Positions 36,539 to 45,941 of a DNA stretch of 64,000 nt are shown one piece after another; position 1 is the first letter of the stretch; the number at the start of each line of letters is the position of its first letter. The position numbers and the translations under genes are program-made. The DNA comes from Nostoc sp. FACHB-152 (GTDB lineage: Bacteria; Cyanobacteriota; Cyanobacteriia; Cyanobacteriales; Nostocaceae), in contig NZ_JACJRV010000008.1 in assembly GCF_014697475.1 (NCBI RefSeq), forward strand, positions 124,001 through 188,000. The letters are read 5' to 3'. Under the pieces are notes generated by a model. It was not told the DNA's origin. It worked only from the letters and a program-made list of their open reading frames with translations, and did no database searches.

Positions 36539-37981
36539 TTATTGAATGTATTTATTTTTGATTTTTTTAAGCCATCTACTATTAAATCCATCTAAACTTT
36601 GTAGCAAGAAAAAGCTAACAATTAAAAAATAACAACAACTAGAAATTATTAATTTTGTTAAAAAATTTAAGTTAAGTATTTGTAGTATTATAAATATAGG
36701 TATTAATAAAATACTAATAATACTAGGTCGGCGCATCATCTGAATTAAATTTAAGGAAAAGAGACGACCATAAAGATAGTACATATTGTACCCAGCAATT
36801 AAAATTGTTGTACATAGGTCAGTAATAACTGCACCCATTAATTTAAATTGAGATACTAAAACAATTCCTGCTAAACTTCCTAAAGTTGAATTAATAATTA
36901 GTATACGTAAATTTAACCTTTCATAACCATTTGCTAATAGTACGAAGGGTATTGCCCGATTGAAACACAAGAAAAATAACGCAAAAGAAATTATATTAAG
37001 ATATACGTTAGCTTGAGCGAAACTAGGATTGTAAATAAAAACAAGCAAGTCTTTACTAAAGAATAAACATCCTATGATTAATGGACAAGCAAAAATTAAT
37101 AATATTTCTATAAGATTTTTAGTAATTTTTTGCTGATATTCTATACCCTGACTTACTGACTTAGAAAGACTCGGAAATATTGCTGTGGCTATACTATTTG
37201 CAATAATCAGAAATGGTTGAATTAATTGTGTAATTCCACCATAAATACCAACTAAAGCCTCATTCCCTATAAGTGAAAGTATTAGTATTTGGAACCTATT
37301 ATGAACTACAGCCATTCCTTCAATGGCAAAAAAAGTACGTGCGGCTTTGAAACTCTCCCAAATAAAGTCTTTATCAATCTTCCATTTTACTTTTACAATC
37401 CTTACCAGCAATAACCATTGAGCTACTAGGATGATAGACTCTGAAACAAAGAAAATTTTTGTTATTTCTTCTACTCCATAACTCATTTGCATTGCCCAAA
37501 TCATAACCAGTATACGCAAAATATAAACAGGCACTGTAGAGATAGCAATTAAATACATCCTCTCTTGAGCCTGAAAAATTGCTTCGGTGATATTAGACAA
37601 TGAAAACGGAATAATCGTTAAACCCATAATGTAGCAAACATTAGAGGTTTCAGGAGTATAAGGGAGTAAAAAAACTAAAAGTACTAATGCTCCATAGCTA
37701 ACAAGACTTAAAAGCAATTGTAGCCAGCTACCATTAGTGAGGAAAATTGGTGTTTTTTCAGGATTACGAGCTAATTCTCTGGTAAATAAGGTTTTTAATC
37801 CCTGTGAAGCAATGCTGACAAAGATAAAATAATAACTAAATGCTAGTAGATATTGCCCTAATGCTTCAGAGCCTAAAATCCGAGCAATTGCTGCTGTTAA
37901 CACAAAAGTTGTAATACTTTGGGTTAAACGATTGATCAGAATAGAAAGCGAATTGCTAATTAACTTACCTTTTTCTACCAT
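36539..37981 (-). CDS. Polysaccharide flippase (Wzx/MATE-like)
   Basis: A 480-residue protein with about 12-14 membrane segments, of the oligosaccharide flippase family. The N-terminus SLSILINRLTQSITTFVLTAAIARILGSEALGQYLLAFSY-type opening is characteristic. It should move lipid-linked repeat units across the inner membrane. The gene is very AT-rich, which is common for polysaccharide flippases and may reflect horizontal exchange of such loci. Confidence 0.88.
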   Translation of the reverse strand: MVEKGKLISNSLSILINRLTQSITTFVLTAAIARILGSEALGQYLLAFSYYFIFVSIASQGLKTLFTRELARNPEKTPIFLTNGSWLQLLLSLVSYGALVLLVFLLPYTPETSNVCYIMGLTIIPFSLSNITEAIFQAQERMYLIAISTVPVYILRILVMIWAMQMSYGVEEITKIFFVSESIILVAQWLLLVRIVKVKWKIDKDFIWESFKAARTFFAIEGMAVVHNRFQILILSLIGNEALVGIYGGITQLIQPFLIIANSIATAIFPSLSKSVSQGIEYQQKITKNLIEILLIFACPLIIGCLFFSKDLLVFIYNPSFAQANVYLNIISFALFFLCFNRAIPFVLLANGYERLNLRILIINSTLGSLAGIVLVSQFKLMGAVITDLCTTILIAGYNMYYLYGRLFSLNLIQMMRRPSIISILLIPIFIILQILNLNFLTKLIISSCCYFLIVSFFLLQSLDGFNSRWLKKIKNKYIQ

Positions 37982-38032
37982 TAGGAATTCGATGATAAAG
38001 CTACAGTGAAATCTGATTTTAACAAAAGATTA

Positions 38033-39034
38033 TCAACTGTTTCTGCGATATGCCATTTCGTAAACTAATTTATCTTTAAGAAGATAGGCTCTAAGACGAC
38101 GGAATAAAATTAAGGGAATTTGATTTATAAACCGGACAAAAAAATAAGGGTTTTTTACTGCTTGAAATAAAGCTGTGACAAATTTTTTCTGCTTTAAAGG
38201 TTCGACGACGCAATAATAAGCTCTACTTTTCTTATAGACTTCCAGGTGATAGGACATTGCATTTAACAAATCTGGTTGATTTTTGACAGTTTCTTGTTGC
38301 AGAAAGTCATAAGTAACTCTACAATAGTGATTAAGACGTTCTACTTGACTTTGCTTGACTAAAGAACCAGGGCGAGAACGGTAGAAATAGTATGCTTCGG
38401 GTACTAGAAAGTAGCTTGCTCCGTTCATCAAGCATTTAAGGTAGAGCCAAAAATCTTGACCCATTCTTAAGCTCTCATCGTACTCAATTCCGTATTTATT
38501 CAGAAAGTCGCGTTTTAATAAAGGTTTGCTTAACCCCAGATGCAAACCTTTTTGTCCATAAATATCACTTGTAACAAATTTTATTAGATCAATTTGGCAA
38601 GTTTCATTAATCTTCTCTTCACTCTGAGTAATCAGAGTACTCCAAGGAGATGCGTCGCCATCTATGATGTAATTGATATCATCTGCAACCATATCGGCAT
38701 TTTTGTCGTTAGCTATAGCTAAAAGTTTTTCCAGCCTTTCTGGTGCATACCAATCATCAGAATCAAGTACAGCTACCCATTTACCTTTGGCTTCTCTTAA
38801 AGCACGGTTTCGTGCGCCTCCAGCACCAAGGTTTTTTTCATTTGCTAACACTTTTAGTCGCTGGTCATTGAAACTCTTAGCTATTTTTAAGGTGTTATCA
38901 GTAGAAGCATCATCTACTAAAATTATTTCGATATTTTTCAGTGTTTGATCTAAAGCAGAAGTTATGGCACGCGCAATATAATCTTCAGTATTATAGGCAG
39001 GGATTATGACTGATACTTCTGGATTCATATTCAT
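38033..39034 (-). CDS. Family 2 glycosyltransferase
   Basis: A 333-residue GT-A enzyme with VSVIIPAYNTEDYIARAI, LVDDASTDNT, GAGGARNRALREAKG and the metal-binding VLDSDDWYAPERL. The later RMGQDFWLYLKCL segment matches the acceptor region. It is probably the second or third sugar transferase of the exopolysaccharide pathway. The start MNMNPEVSV may shift by two residues. Confidence 0.88.
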   Translation of the reverse strand: MNMNPEVSVIIPAYNTEDYIARAITSALDQTLKNIEIILVDDASTDNTLKIAKSFNDQRLKVLANEKNLGAGGARNRALREAKGKWVAVLDSDDWYAPERLEKLLAIANDKNADMVADDINYIIDGDASPWSTLITQSEEKINETCQIDLIKFVTSDIYGQKGLHLGLSKPLLKRDFLNKYGIEYDESLRMGQDFWLYLKCLMNGASYFLVPEAYYFYRSRPGSLVKQSQVERLNHYCRVTYDFLQQETVKNQPDLLNAMSYHLEVYKKSRAYYCVVEPLKQKKFVTALFQAVKNPYFFVRFINQIPLILFRRLRAYLLKDKLVYEMAYRRNS

Positions 39035-39247
39035 TGTTATCTCTCACTAATTATTAATTGTGAATAATGTCTACTATTTGAGTAAGATATTTAACTTATA
39101 AAATTAAATATCGCAAACTTAAACCTTAATATTCAAATTGTTTTTGATGAGTTTTAAGTGTTGTTGCAAATAGTAAGTGGTGCATCGCTGAATTTTATAT
39201 TAGTGGGAGACATATCTACATCATTTTCAATTGACGCTGCAATATAT

Positions 39248-39292
39248 AGATAAGATGGCTAATGTTAAATATATTAGCCATTGCTCTTATCT
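39248..39292 (-). terminator. Hairpin between the sugar transferase and the GT2 gene
   Basis: AGATAAGATGGCTAAT (39248-39263) pairs with ATTAGCCA (39273-39280) and TCTTATCT (39285-39292), with a 4-nt bulge. It lies just after the stop of the initiating sugar transferase on the - strand, so that gene may be transcribed separately or the hairpin may attenuate the operon. Confidence 0.55.
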
Positions 39293-39310
39293 AGGGCTAC
39301 TCTCTTAAGT

Positions 39311-40762
39311 TTAGTATGCGCCCTCTTTTTTTAAGACAACTTTAATGGTTCTCAGCAAAATTTCAAAATCTAGTTGCAGTGACCAATTTTCGATATAGCT
39401 CATATCAAGATTGATTACTTGTTCAAAATCTAAAATGTTAGACCGTCCTGAAACTTGCCAAAGACCTGTTACACCTGGGAGTACTTCTTGGCGAATGAAA
39501 TGATGTTCTAAAAATTTATCTACATCTCTAGTAGGTAATGGGCGTGGGCCTACAAGGCTCATCTCTCCTAAAAGGACATTAAATAATTGTGGTAACTCGT
39601 CTAAGCTGTAGCGACGGAGGAATTTACCAATTCGGGTGATCCGAGGGTCATCTTTGATTTTAAAGATAATACCATCTTTAGTTTCGTTTAATGCTTCTAG
39701 CTCTTTTTGCAGTTTATCAGCATCAGGTCGCATGGTTCGGAATTTCCATACTTTAAATGGTTGTCCATGTAGACCAATGCGGGTTTGTTTATAAAATATA
39801 GGGCCTGGTGAGTCTAATTTTATGGCGATCGCGATCGCTAGATAAATAGGGAATGTAACAGTCAAAAACAGAGCAGTAAAACAGAAGTCAAAAAATCGCT
39901 TGATCCAAAAGTCTTTACTGATAATTGTTGGGCAGCTAACACTCAGGCAAGGCATTCCACCTACTTTTTGAAAATATACTTGTCTGTTTATTGGCCTTAA
40001 TTGCATAGGTAAAACATGGACGGTTATACCAGATGCCTGAAATAACCAGCATAAAAACATCCTATTTTTGATGGCATCCCAATCAATGAACACTTCTGTG
40101 ATGCCTAGTCTGTTCATCTCCTCTAAAGTTTGCTGACGATTATATCTATCTAGGGATCTAGCTGTGTCACTGCCACGAATAATGTACCGTTTTTCGTTCC
40201 TGATATAGTTAATAACTTGTTCTTTGGAGCCTGGATCGCAAATAATATAAACAGAGTTGCAGCCTAATATTTTGCGTTGACGGAGATATTGCAAAATTAG
40301 CACTACGAACAATCTACCAAGGGAAACAAAAGTTATACCCAGCAACCAGGATGAAGTGAGTGTAGAGAAGTTAAACTCCACAATTGGTTGATATAAAATG
40401 CTCCAGAGTAGTATTAACCCGTGAGCAAAAGTTAGCGTTTTAATAATATTGAAATAGTCATAACGTTGCTTACCAGGTTCATATGTGCCTTGGATCGCTA
40501 ATGTGGCTATTTGTATCAGAATTAAACCAGGAATGTAATTACTTTGTGTATATACAGCACTATCTACAGGAGTAGGTTGATGCTGGGCTAATACCCAAGC
40601 TAAAAATAGAACGAAACAATCTACCACTAGTAGTGTTGCTAGTCTTAGCCACCAAAATCCTTTGCTGACCCTAAAAAACGCAGAAGCTCGTAAATCTACA
40701 GGAGTAGAACTCCAATTATTAGTGTTAGTTACCTGCTTAGTTGCGATGCCCTGATTACTCAT
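39311..40762 (-). CDS. Polyprenyl-phosphate sugar-1-phosphate transferase (exopolysaccharide initiation)
   Basis: A 483-residue WbaP/CpsE-type enzyme that puts the first sugar-1-phosphate on undecaprenyl phosphate. Several membrane segments and a CoA-binding-like domain precede the catalytic domain (from about residue 285): KLDSPGPIFYKQTRIG, FKVWKFRTM, RITRIGKFLRRYSLDELPQL, MSLVGPRP and PGVTGLWQVSGRS. It is the first gene of the - strand exopolysaccharide block and starts polymer synthesis. Confidence 0.93.
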   Translation of the reverse strand: MSNQGIATKQVTNTNNWSSTPVDLRASAFFRVSKGFWWLRLATLLVVDCFVLFLAWVLAQHQPTPVDSAVYTQSNYIPGLILIQIATLAIQGTYEPGKQRYDYFNIIKTLTFAHGLILLWSILYQPIVEFNFSTLTSSWLLGITFVSLGRLFVVLILQYLRQRKILGCNSVYIICDPGSKEQVINYIRNEKRYIIRGSDTARSLDRYNRQQTLEEMNRLGITEVFIDWDAIKNRMFLCWLFQASGITVHVLPMQLRPINRQVYFQKVGGMPCLSVSCPTIISKDFWIKRFFDFCFTALFLTVTFPIYLAIAIAIKLDSPGPIFYKQTRIGLHGQPFKVWKFRTMRPDADKLQKELEALNETKDGIIFKIKDDPRITRIGKFLRRYSLDELPQLFNVLLGEMSLVGPRPLPTRDVDKFLEHHFIRQEVLPGVTGLWQVSGRSNILDFEQVINLDMSYIENWSLQLDFEILLRTIKVVLKKEGAY

Positions 40763-41623
40763 ACAATAACCTTGCTTTGGGTTTAGTGATTAACTGTCTT
40801 AACGAGTAGTAAAGTCAACCTCATCTTAGTTGCATACTTCAGACTTACTCTGCTTTACTGAGTGTGCTGAAAAATAAGCAAGTTATCTCTGCATTAGCTT
40901 CATGGTTTTTTTACACGTAGATGACTTTGTTGTAAACATGAATGTTTCTTATTTTTTTTAATACTTAGGTATTATTTGGTATTTCAAATAACTTTAAAAT
41001 CTTAGGTTACGTAATAAATAGTACTCTTTGGAGATGCAAAGTTGGATATATATACTGTGACTTTATAGAAACTTTACATATTTTTAGTTTTATTTTAGAT
41101 TTAGATGTGTACAACTTGCTTTTAGGTAAAGATAGTGTTATGTTAGTTTGCTGATTAAATGTAATTTATAAATAAAAGTTTATATTACAATAACAATACT
41201 TTTGTAAAAACTTTACTTAAGCTAAAAAAATTTACTTAAGTTATTAATCAGAGTCTTGGTTGATTTACATCTTGCACCTAGCCCTAGCGACTAGAAGTTG
41301 CACCCAGGGCGGCCGCATCATGTCAATAAGGCTAGATCATTCTCAATAGTCTCAAAAATAATCGCATTAAGCCATGTTTATTGACAAAGATTTTAGCGAT
41401 CGCTTTGAGGTTTGGACAGTGGTTCAAATGATAAATGCTGATTTTTCCGTTGATTCTCAATTTCAGTAGTCACTAAGTATACTTTAGATGAGTTCGCCCT
41501 GAAGTTGCACCACATTTAGTTTGATTGAGCGATTTACTGATTATTGATAGAACTTAATGCTGAGTTGACTAGATAAAAGTTTAAAATCCATCCTGTCTAG
41601 TAGTTTCAAAAGAATCATCCGTT
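40763..41623. other. Long AT-rich intergenic region between divergent genes
   Basis: This 861-nt gap separates the exopolysaccharide block (-) from the NTF2-like gene (+). It has no convincing ORF. An 11-bp direct repeat GAAGTTGCACC occurs at 41294-41304 and 41501-41511, and a GC-rich island with a NotI site (GCGGCCGC) is at about 41311. It probably holds the promoters of both sides and perhaps the remains of a deleted gene. Confidence 0.45.
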
Positions 41624-42265
41624 ATGAAACAGAGATGGGCAACTGAATACAGATGTACTCAGCTACTTTGGAGTGTTTTATTAGTGTTGGCAATTTGGAA
41701 TATACCCCAATACGCTCTGGCGGACACCAACCAACAGGATATCAACGCAATTATAAATACACGCGAGATTGCCCTAGAAGCCATTAACACTCGAAATTTT
41801 GGCAAAATTGAACCTTATTTGCATCCATCATTTACGATTACAACAGTTGATAACCAAGTTTTTCACAAAGTGCCAGAATTTGAAAAATATTGGAACCAAC
41901 AGTTTTCCAATTCTATTCAAAATATCAAAATGGCTCTTAAGGGAGATGTTGTCAGAACTTTTCTTTCTCCTGAGACAGCTGTTTCTTCGGGAGAGGCGAT
42001 CGCAACTTTCTCTTTCAAAGATGGTAACTCAGCTGATATGGCGATGCGGTGGACAGCAGTACTGCAAAAATTCCAGGACAAATGGACAATTCAATCGCTG
42101 CATTTTTCGTCCAACCTCTTGGATAATCCAGTCTTAAACGCCGCCCAAAGTCTAGGAATAAATGTGGCTATTGCCGCCGGGGTAGGCGGATTTCTGCTGG
42201 GTGGACTCACAATGATGGTGTTACGCCGTCGTCCCAAGCAAAAAACCGCAGAATCTAGCAACTAA
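41624..42265 (+). CDS. Secreted NTF2-like (SnoaL/DUF4440-type) protein with C-terminal membrane segment
   Basis: A 213-residue protein. An N-terminal signal (LLWSVLLVLAIWNIPQYALA) precedes an NTF2-like domain with the start NAIINTREIALEAINTRNFGKIEPYLHPSF and the ending RWTAVLQKFQDKWTIQSLHFS. A C-terminal hydrophobic segment (NVAIAAGVGGFLLGGLTMMVL) with Arg/Lys after it anchors it to the membrane. The stop is 1 nt from the next gene's ATG, so it is translationally coupled to the GT2 synthase and may be its accessory subunit. Function is inferred from context only. Confidence 0.75.
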   Translation: MKQRWATEYRCTQLLWSVLLVLAIWNIPQYALADTNQQDINAIINTREIALEAINTRNFGKIEPYLHPSFTITTVDNQVFHKVPEFEKYWNQQFSNSIQNIKMALKGDVVRTFLSPETAVSSGEAIATFSFKDGNSADMAMRWTAVLQKFQDKWTIQSLHFSSNLLDNPVLNAAQSLGINVAIAAGVGGFLLGGLTMMVLRRRPKQKTAESSN

Positions 42266-42266
42266 G

Positions 42267-43535
42267 ATGGCAAGTATCTTCCAGCCAAACCCCCATCGCC
42301 GTTTCAAAGCCATCCTTATATTTATCATGATGTGGGGTTTTGTAAGTTTGCTGCACTGGCAACCACAAACCCAGTGGCTAATAGTCGGATTAACAGTTGT
42401 GTTGGCTGTGCAAACAGTAAGGATGCTGGCAGCAAAACCAACCTCTGCGGTGATTGATACTAACGAGTATTTACCGCAAGTTTCGATTTTAGTGCCTGCT
42501 AAAAATGAAAGTGCCGTCTTGGCTGATTTAGTTCATAACTTATTTCAATTAAACTATCCCAGCGATCGCTTAGATATTTGGGTGGTAGATGATGAAAGTA
42601 CTGATGAAACTCCTCAGATTATAAAAAATTTACAAAGTTCATTTCCCGCTCTACAAGTTCACCACAGACAATCACAAGGAGGTAAATCAGGCGCGCTGAA
42701 TGCCGTTTTCCCCTGGACGCGAGGCGAGATTATTTTGATCTGCGATGCCGATGCTATACTGCCAGCAAATTTTCTGCGGCAAACAGTACCTTTATTTCAG
42801 CAAAAGAATATTGGTGCAGTGCAAGTGCGAAAAGCAATAGCCAATGCAGAGGCAAATTTCTTAACGGGTTGTCAGCAAATGGAAATGGCTTGTGATAGCT
42901 TTTTGCAAACCCATCGCATTGCTGTTGGCGGAATGTCGGAACTGCGTGGGAACGGGATGTTAGTTCGTCGGCAACTGCTAGAAAAATGTCACGGTTGGAA
43001 TGAGGACACTGTTACAGATGATTTGGATCTTTGCTTTAGGCTGTATTTGACAGGTAGTGAAATTGAGTTTGTCACAGTTCCAGTAATTCAAGAAGAAGCA
43101 GTGACAACTTGGAGAAAACTTTGGCATCAACGCAGCCGATGGGCTGAAGGTGGCTATCAGCGTTACCTAGATTATTTTCCGCAAATTTTAAAACTGGGCT
43201 GGGCTAAAGAAATCGATTTGTTCTTATTTTTTCTCTTGCAATTTGTATTGCCCATTGGGCTAATTCCCGATTTAGTTTGGACAATATTTTACCGCGATCG
43301 CCCGGTTTTGTTGCCACTCCAGACGCTACTAAGCATAATTTTGACAGTTGCTTTCATCACTGGACTGTACCAATTTCAAAATTTACGCGGATGGTCTTTG
43401 CTCTGGGCAACAATTCAAGGTTCTGTTTACATGGTGCATTGGATTCCTGTGATGATTGTGACGACTTTCAGGATGTGCGTGCAGAAACAGCGATCGCAAT
43501 GGATTAAAACCGAGCATCGCGGCCATAAAGTTTAA
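42267..43535 (+). CDS. Processive GT2 glycosyltransferase (cellulose/PNAG synthase-like)
   Basis: A 422-residue membrane enzyme: two N-terminal membrane segments, a GT-A domain with VSILVPAKNESAVLADLV, VVDDESTDET, ICDADA, the TDDLDLCFRL acid region and the QRSRWAEGG (QxxRW) motif of processive synthases, then three C-terminal membrane segments. It should make and extrude a beta-linked polymer using a UDP-sugar. It pairs with the NTF2-like gene and is independent of the main exopolysaccharide operon. Confidence 0.88.
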   Translation: MASIFQPNPHRRFKAILIFIMMWGFVSLLHWQPQTQWLIVGLTVVLAVQTVRMLAAKPTSAVIDTNEYLPQVSILVPAKNESAVLADLVHNLFQLNYPSDRLDIWVVDDESTDETPQIIKNLQSSFPALQVHHRQSQGGKSGALNAVFPWTRGEIILICDADAILPANFLRQTVPLFQQKNIGAVQVRKAIANAEANFLTGCQQMEMACDSFLQTHRIAVGGMSELRGNGMLVRRQLLEKCHGWNEDTVTDDLDLCFRLYLTGSEIEFVTVPVIQEEAVTTWRKLWHQRSRWAEGGYQRYLDYFPQILKLGWAKEIDLFLFFLLQFVLPIGLIPDLVWTIFYRDRPVLLPLQTLLSIILTVAFITGLYQFQNLRGWSLLWATIQGSVYMVHWIPVMIVTTFRMCVQKQRSQWIKTEHRGHKV

Positions 43536-43543
43536 TCATTTAA

Positions 43544-43616
43544 TGGAGGTTAGCGGACTCGAACCGCTGACATCCTGCTTGCAAAGCAGGCGCTCTACCA
43601 ACTGAGCTAAACCCCC
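43544..43616 (-). tRNA. tRNA-Ala (anticodon UGC)
   Basis: A 73-nt cloverleaf on the - strand: acceptor GGGGGTT/AACCTCC, D-arm with AGCTCAGTTGGTAGAGC, anticodon loop TTTGCAA within CCTGC/GCAGG, and T-loop GGTTCGAGTCC. CCA is not encoded. The anticodon is TGC. A run of A/T follows the gene start side. Confidence 0.97.
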
Positions 43617-43688
43617 GTAAAATTAAAAAGGTAGTCTAATTTATCTACCGTAGATATCTTAACTGAAAATTGTACCATTACTAAAGGA

Positions 43689-44594
43689 ATGAACCAAGAA
43701 AATACGCAAATTGTTGCAGCACTTTATAAATTTGTCAGTTTGCCCGATTTTGCCGAGAAACAAGAGCCATTGCTGTCTTATTGCCTAGAACAAAATATTA
43801 AGGGAACAATTCTGCTCGCCGCAGAAGGTATTAATGGTACGATCGCAGGTTCACGCCAAAGCATTGACGCGCTTCTCGCCTATCTACGTTCTGATCCACG
43901 TTTAGTAAACCTAGAACATAAAGAATCTTACGCACAGACACCACCTTTTGAACGGATGAAGGTGCGGTTAAAAACAGAAATTGTCACTTTGGGCTTGCCA
44001 GAAGTTGATCCTAATCAGCAAGTTGGGATTTATGTCACCCCCCAAGAGTGGAATGATTTAATTTCCGACCCCGAAGTGATAGTCATTGATACTCGTAACA
44101 ATTACGAAGTGAAAATCGGCTCTTTTAAAAGAGCGGAAAACCCCCAAACCCAATCGTTTCGGGAATTTCCTGAATATGTTCAAAACCACCTTGACCCTAA
44201 TCAACACAAAAAAGTCGCCTTATTTTGTACTGGTGGTATTCGCTGCGAAAAAGCTTCATCCTTTATGCTGGCCCAAGGATTCACTGAAGTTTATCACCTC
44301 AAAGGCGGGATTCTAAAATATTTAGAGGAAATCCCCGCAGCAGAAAGCTTGTGGGAAGGTGAATGTTTTGTGTTTGACGAGCGAATAGCGGTTCGTCATG
44401 GACTGGAACAAGGAACTCACGAATTGTGCTTTTGCTGTGGGTATCCAATTTCTGAACAAGATAAAGCTTCACCTAAGTACGAAGAAGGTATTTCTTGCCC
44501 CTATTGCTTTGATAGTCTCACAGAAGAGAAACTAATTCGTCAACAAGAAAAATGGCGACAGTATCAATTGCTGCAAGAAAGGCAGCAGCAATAA
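43689..44594 (+). CDS. trhO: tRNA uridine(34) hydroxylase TrhO (rhodanese-domain, UPF0176)
   Basis: A 301-residue protein that hydroxylates U34 of certain tRNAs. It has an N-terminal acylphosphatase-like part ([17 protein letters not shown]), the rhodanese domain with [15 protein letters not shown] and the active-site Cys in [17 protein letters not shown], and a C-terminal CxxC pair set (CFCCGYP, CPYCFD) probably binding zinc. The C-terminal 16 residues are Gln-rich. The ATG at 43689 follows AAAGGAA. Confidence 0.93.
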   Translation: MNQENTQIVAALYKFVSLPDFAEKQEPLLSYCLEQNIKGTILLAAEGINGTIAGSRQSIDALLAYLRSDPRLVNLEHKESYAQTPPFERMKVRLKTEIVTLGLPEVDPNQQVGIYVTPQEWNDLISDPEVIVIDTRNNYEVKIGSFKRAENPQTQSFREFPEYVQNHLDPNQHKKVALFCTGGIRCEKASSFMLAQGFTEVYHLKGGILKYLEEIPAAESLWEGECFVFDERIAVRHGLEQGTHELCFCCGYPISEQDKASPKYEEGISCPYCFDSLTEEKLIRQQEKWRQYQLLQERQQQ

Positions 44595-44910
44595 CGCTGA
44601 AAGCTTTTAATGATCAGCAGGCTGCTATTATAGCATTTCAACAAATAATTTTTCCTCTTGCCCCTCTGCCCACGTCAGTCGCTACAAGTCGGCAAAGCGC
44701 GATAGCTCCCCTGCGACCTATTTGTATCAAACTTAAAGTGAAACGGTATTAGTCGGGAGATATATATCTAACTTATACCAAAGTCAGCTTTTACTCATTC
44801 TCTTGCCACATGACGAAATACAACAATTATCGGTATGATTACAACCAAATTTGGTAGATGATGGCTTATATCAAACCTCTTTAACAAATTCTGGTTTCGG
44901 AGTTGTAAAA
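44595..44910. other. Gap with dispersed 18-bp repeat
   Basis: A 316-nt gap containing GCTACAAGTCGGCAAAGC (44681-44698), an 18-bp sequence that recurs exactly at 62364-62381 before the catalase gene. The rest is AT-rich with no other feature recognised. Confidence 0.6.
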
Positions 44911-45102
44911 ATGTACGACAAAAGTGAAATAGAAACACTGATTGAGAATATGAGCTTACCTGGTGTACTTAGCATCCTTTCTCAAGTTTGTTATGAGAAG
45001 GCTGAAGATCTGAGAAATAATTACCAAGACCTCGAAACAGCTAGAACCTGGGAGAAAGTTGGTAGAGCCGTAGGAAAAATTAAGATAAAAACTGATTTAT
45101 AA
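44911..45102 (+). CDS. Small hypothetical protein (63 aa)
   Basis: A 63-residue acidic, helical protein (MYDKSEIETLIENMSLPGVLSI then a Tyr/Glu-rich helix). CGGAG at 44898-44902 is well placed before the ATG, and codon use looks native, so I believe it is expressed. The length and sequence resemble small conserved cyanobacterial proteins, but I cannot name a family or function. A hairpin follows it at 45118-45177. Confidence 0.6.
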   Translation: MYDKSEIETLIENMSLPGVLSILSQVCYEKAEDLRNNYQDLETARTWEKVGRAVGKIKIKTDL

Positions 45103-45117
45103 ATCTTATTAACTAAA

Positions 45118-45177
45118 TACCGGGTTTGTTAAAAATACATCTAATTTCAAAGCGTCTAAATGTTTCTCAACCCGGTA
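45118..45177 (+). terminator. Possible terminator hairpin after the 63-aa gene
   Basis: Nine-bp perfect arms TACCGGGTT (45118-45126) and AACCCGGTA (45169-45177) with a long AT-rich loop. No long T-run follows. Confidence 0.45.
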
Positions 45178-45227
45178 AATGATATTTATGTAGATATAGC
45201 AACCCGTCTAGGAGATCTAAACAAATC

Positions 45228-45250
45228 TATTGTCTATTGCCTATTGCCTG
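45228..45250. repeat. Short heptanucleotide STRR (CTATTGY)x3
   Basis: Three heptamers CTATTGT, CTATTGC, CTATTGC in the gap before the response regulator gene. Confidence 0.7.
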
Positions 45251-45349
45251 CCTCCACGACTAGTTTGTAAATTAAGTAGGATTGCTACAGTCAAACATAA
45301 ATATCCTTAAGATATCTAACTAATGTCATGGTAGGTTCATTAATAATTG

Positions 45350-45384
45350 CCCAGTGTAGTTAGTATGCGGCTAACTACACTGGG
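45350..45384. promoter_or_regulatory. Perfect 14-bp hairpin in the response-regulator leader
   Basis: CCCAGTGTAGTTAG (45350-45363) and CTAACTACACTGGG (45371-45384) are exact complements with a 7-nt loop. It ends 46 nt upstream of the ATG at 45431, with no T-run on either strand, so a leader RNA structure or protein-binding palindrome is more likely than a terminator. Confidence 0.65.
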
Positions 45385-45430
45385 GCTTCCTCCGTAATTG
45401 ATTAGGCCAACCAAGGAGGCACACCTTATC

Positions 45431-45886
45431 ATGGCAAACAACTTTGACAACTCACATCTTCAAAATGAGATAAATGATTACCAATCTTTAGAAGGTTTAC
45501 AGATTCTTGTTGTAGATGATAACGAAGATAGTTTGTTTTTGACTACTCTGATTTTGGAAAACTACGGTATGCAGGTGACAACTGCAACATCAGCGACACT
45601 TGCATTGGAAGCAATCAAAAATTTAAGATTTGACATTTTAATTTTTGATATTGCTATGCCAGAAGTAGATGGATATTCTTTAATTCGCCAAGCCAGACGA
45701 ATGTTGCTGTTACAAAAACGGCATCCTCCGGCGATCGCTCTGACTGCTTTAAGTTCCGATGAAAGTTATAATACGGCTCTGCTTTCAGGTTTTCAAAGTT
45801 ACATCAATAAACCTGTAGACGCTAGTATTCTCATAGAGGAAATTGCCAAGGTTTTGAGATTTTCTAGTTGGGAAAATGAAGAGTAA
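45431..45886 (+). CDS. Single-domain response regulator (CheY-like)
   Basis: A 151-residue receiver-only protein. The acidic pair is Asp29-Asp30 (LVVDDNED), the phospho-acceptor Asp73 (LIFDIAMPEVDGY), and the conserved Thr and Lys are in ALTAL and INKPVD. There is no output domain, so it signals by protein contact or phosphotransfer. AAGGAGG at 45413-45419 supports the ATG at 45431. It is preceded by a strong leader hairpin and followed by a terminator. Its kinase is not evident next to it. Confidence 0.92.
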   Translation: MANNFDNSHLQNEINDYQSLEGLQILVVDDNEDSLFLTTLILENYGMQVTTATSATLALEAIKNLRFDILIFDIAMPEVDGYSLIRQARRMLLLQKRHPPAIALTALSSDESYNTALLSGFQSYINKPVDASILIEEIAKVLRFSSWENEE

Positions 45887-45895
45887 TATCATTTT

Positions 45896-45923
45896 GTTGG
45901 GTTTAGCTATTGCAAAACCCAAC
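45896..45923. terminator. Terminator between the response regulator and argG
   Basis: Arms GTTGGGTTT (45896-45904) and AAACCCAAC (45915-45923) form a 9-bp hairpin followed by GCAGATTTT on the + strand and ...AAAAT on the other. It lies between convergent genes and probably serves both. Confidence 0.75.
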
Positions 45924-45941
45924 GCAGATTTTGATGATTAA

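Noticed and set aside
40763-41623. Possible transposon remnant between the exopolysaccharide block and the NTF2-like gene
   Set aside because: Only an 11-bp direct repeat was seen; there is no transposase reading frame and no terminal inverted repeats.
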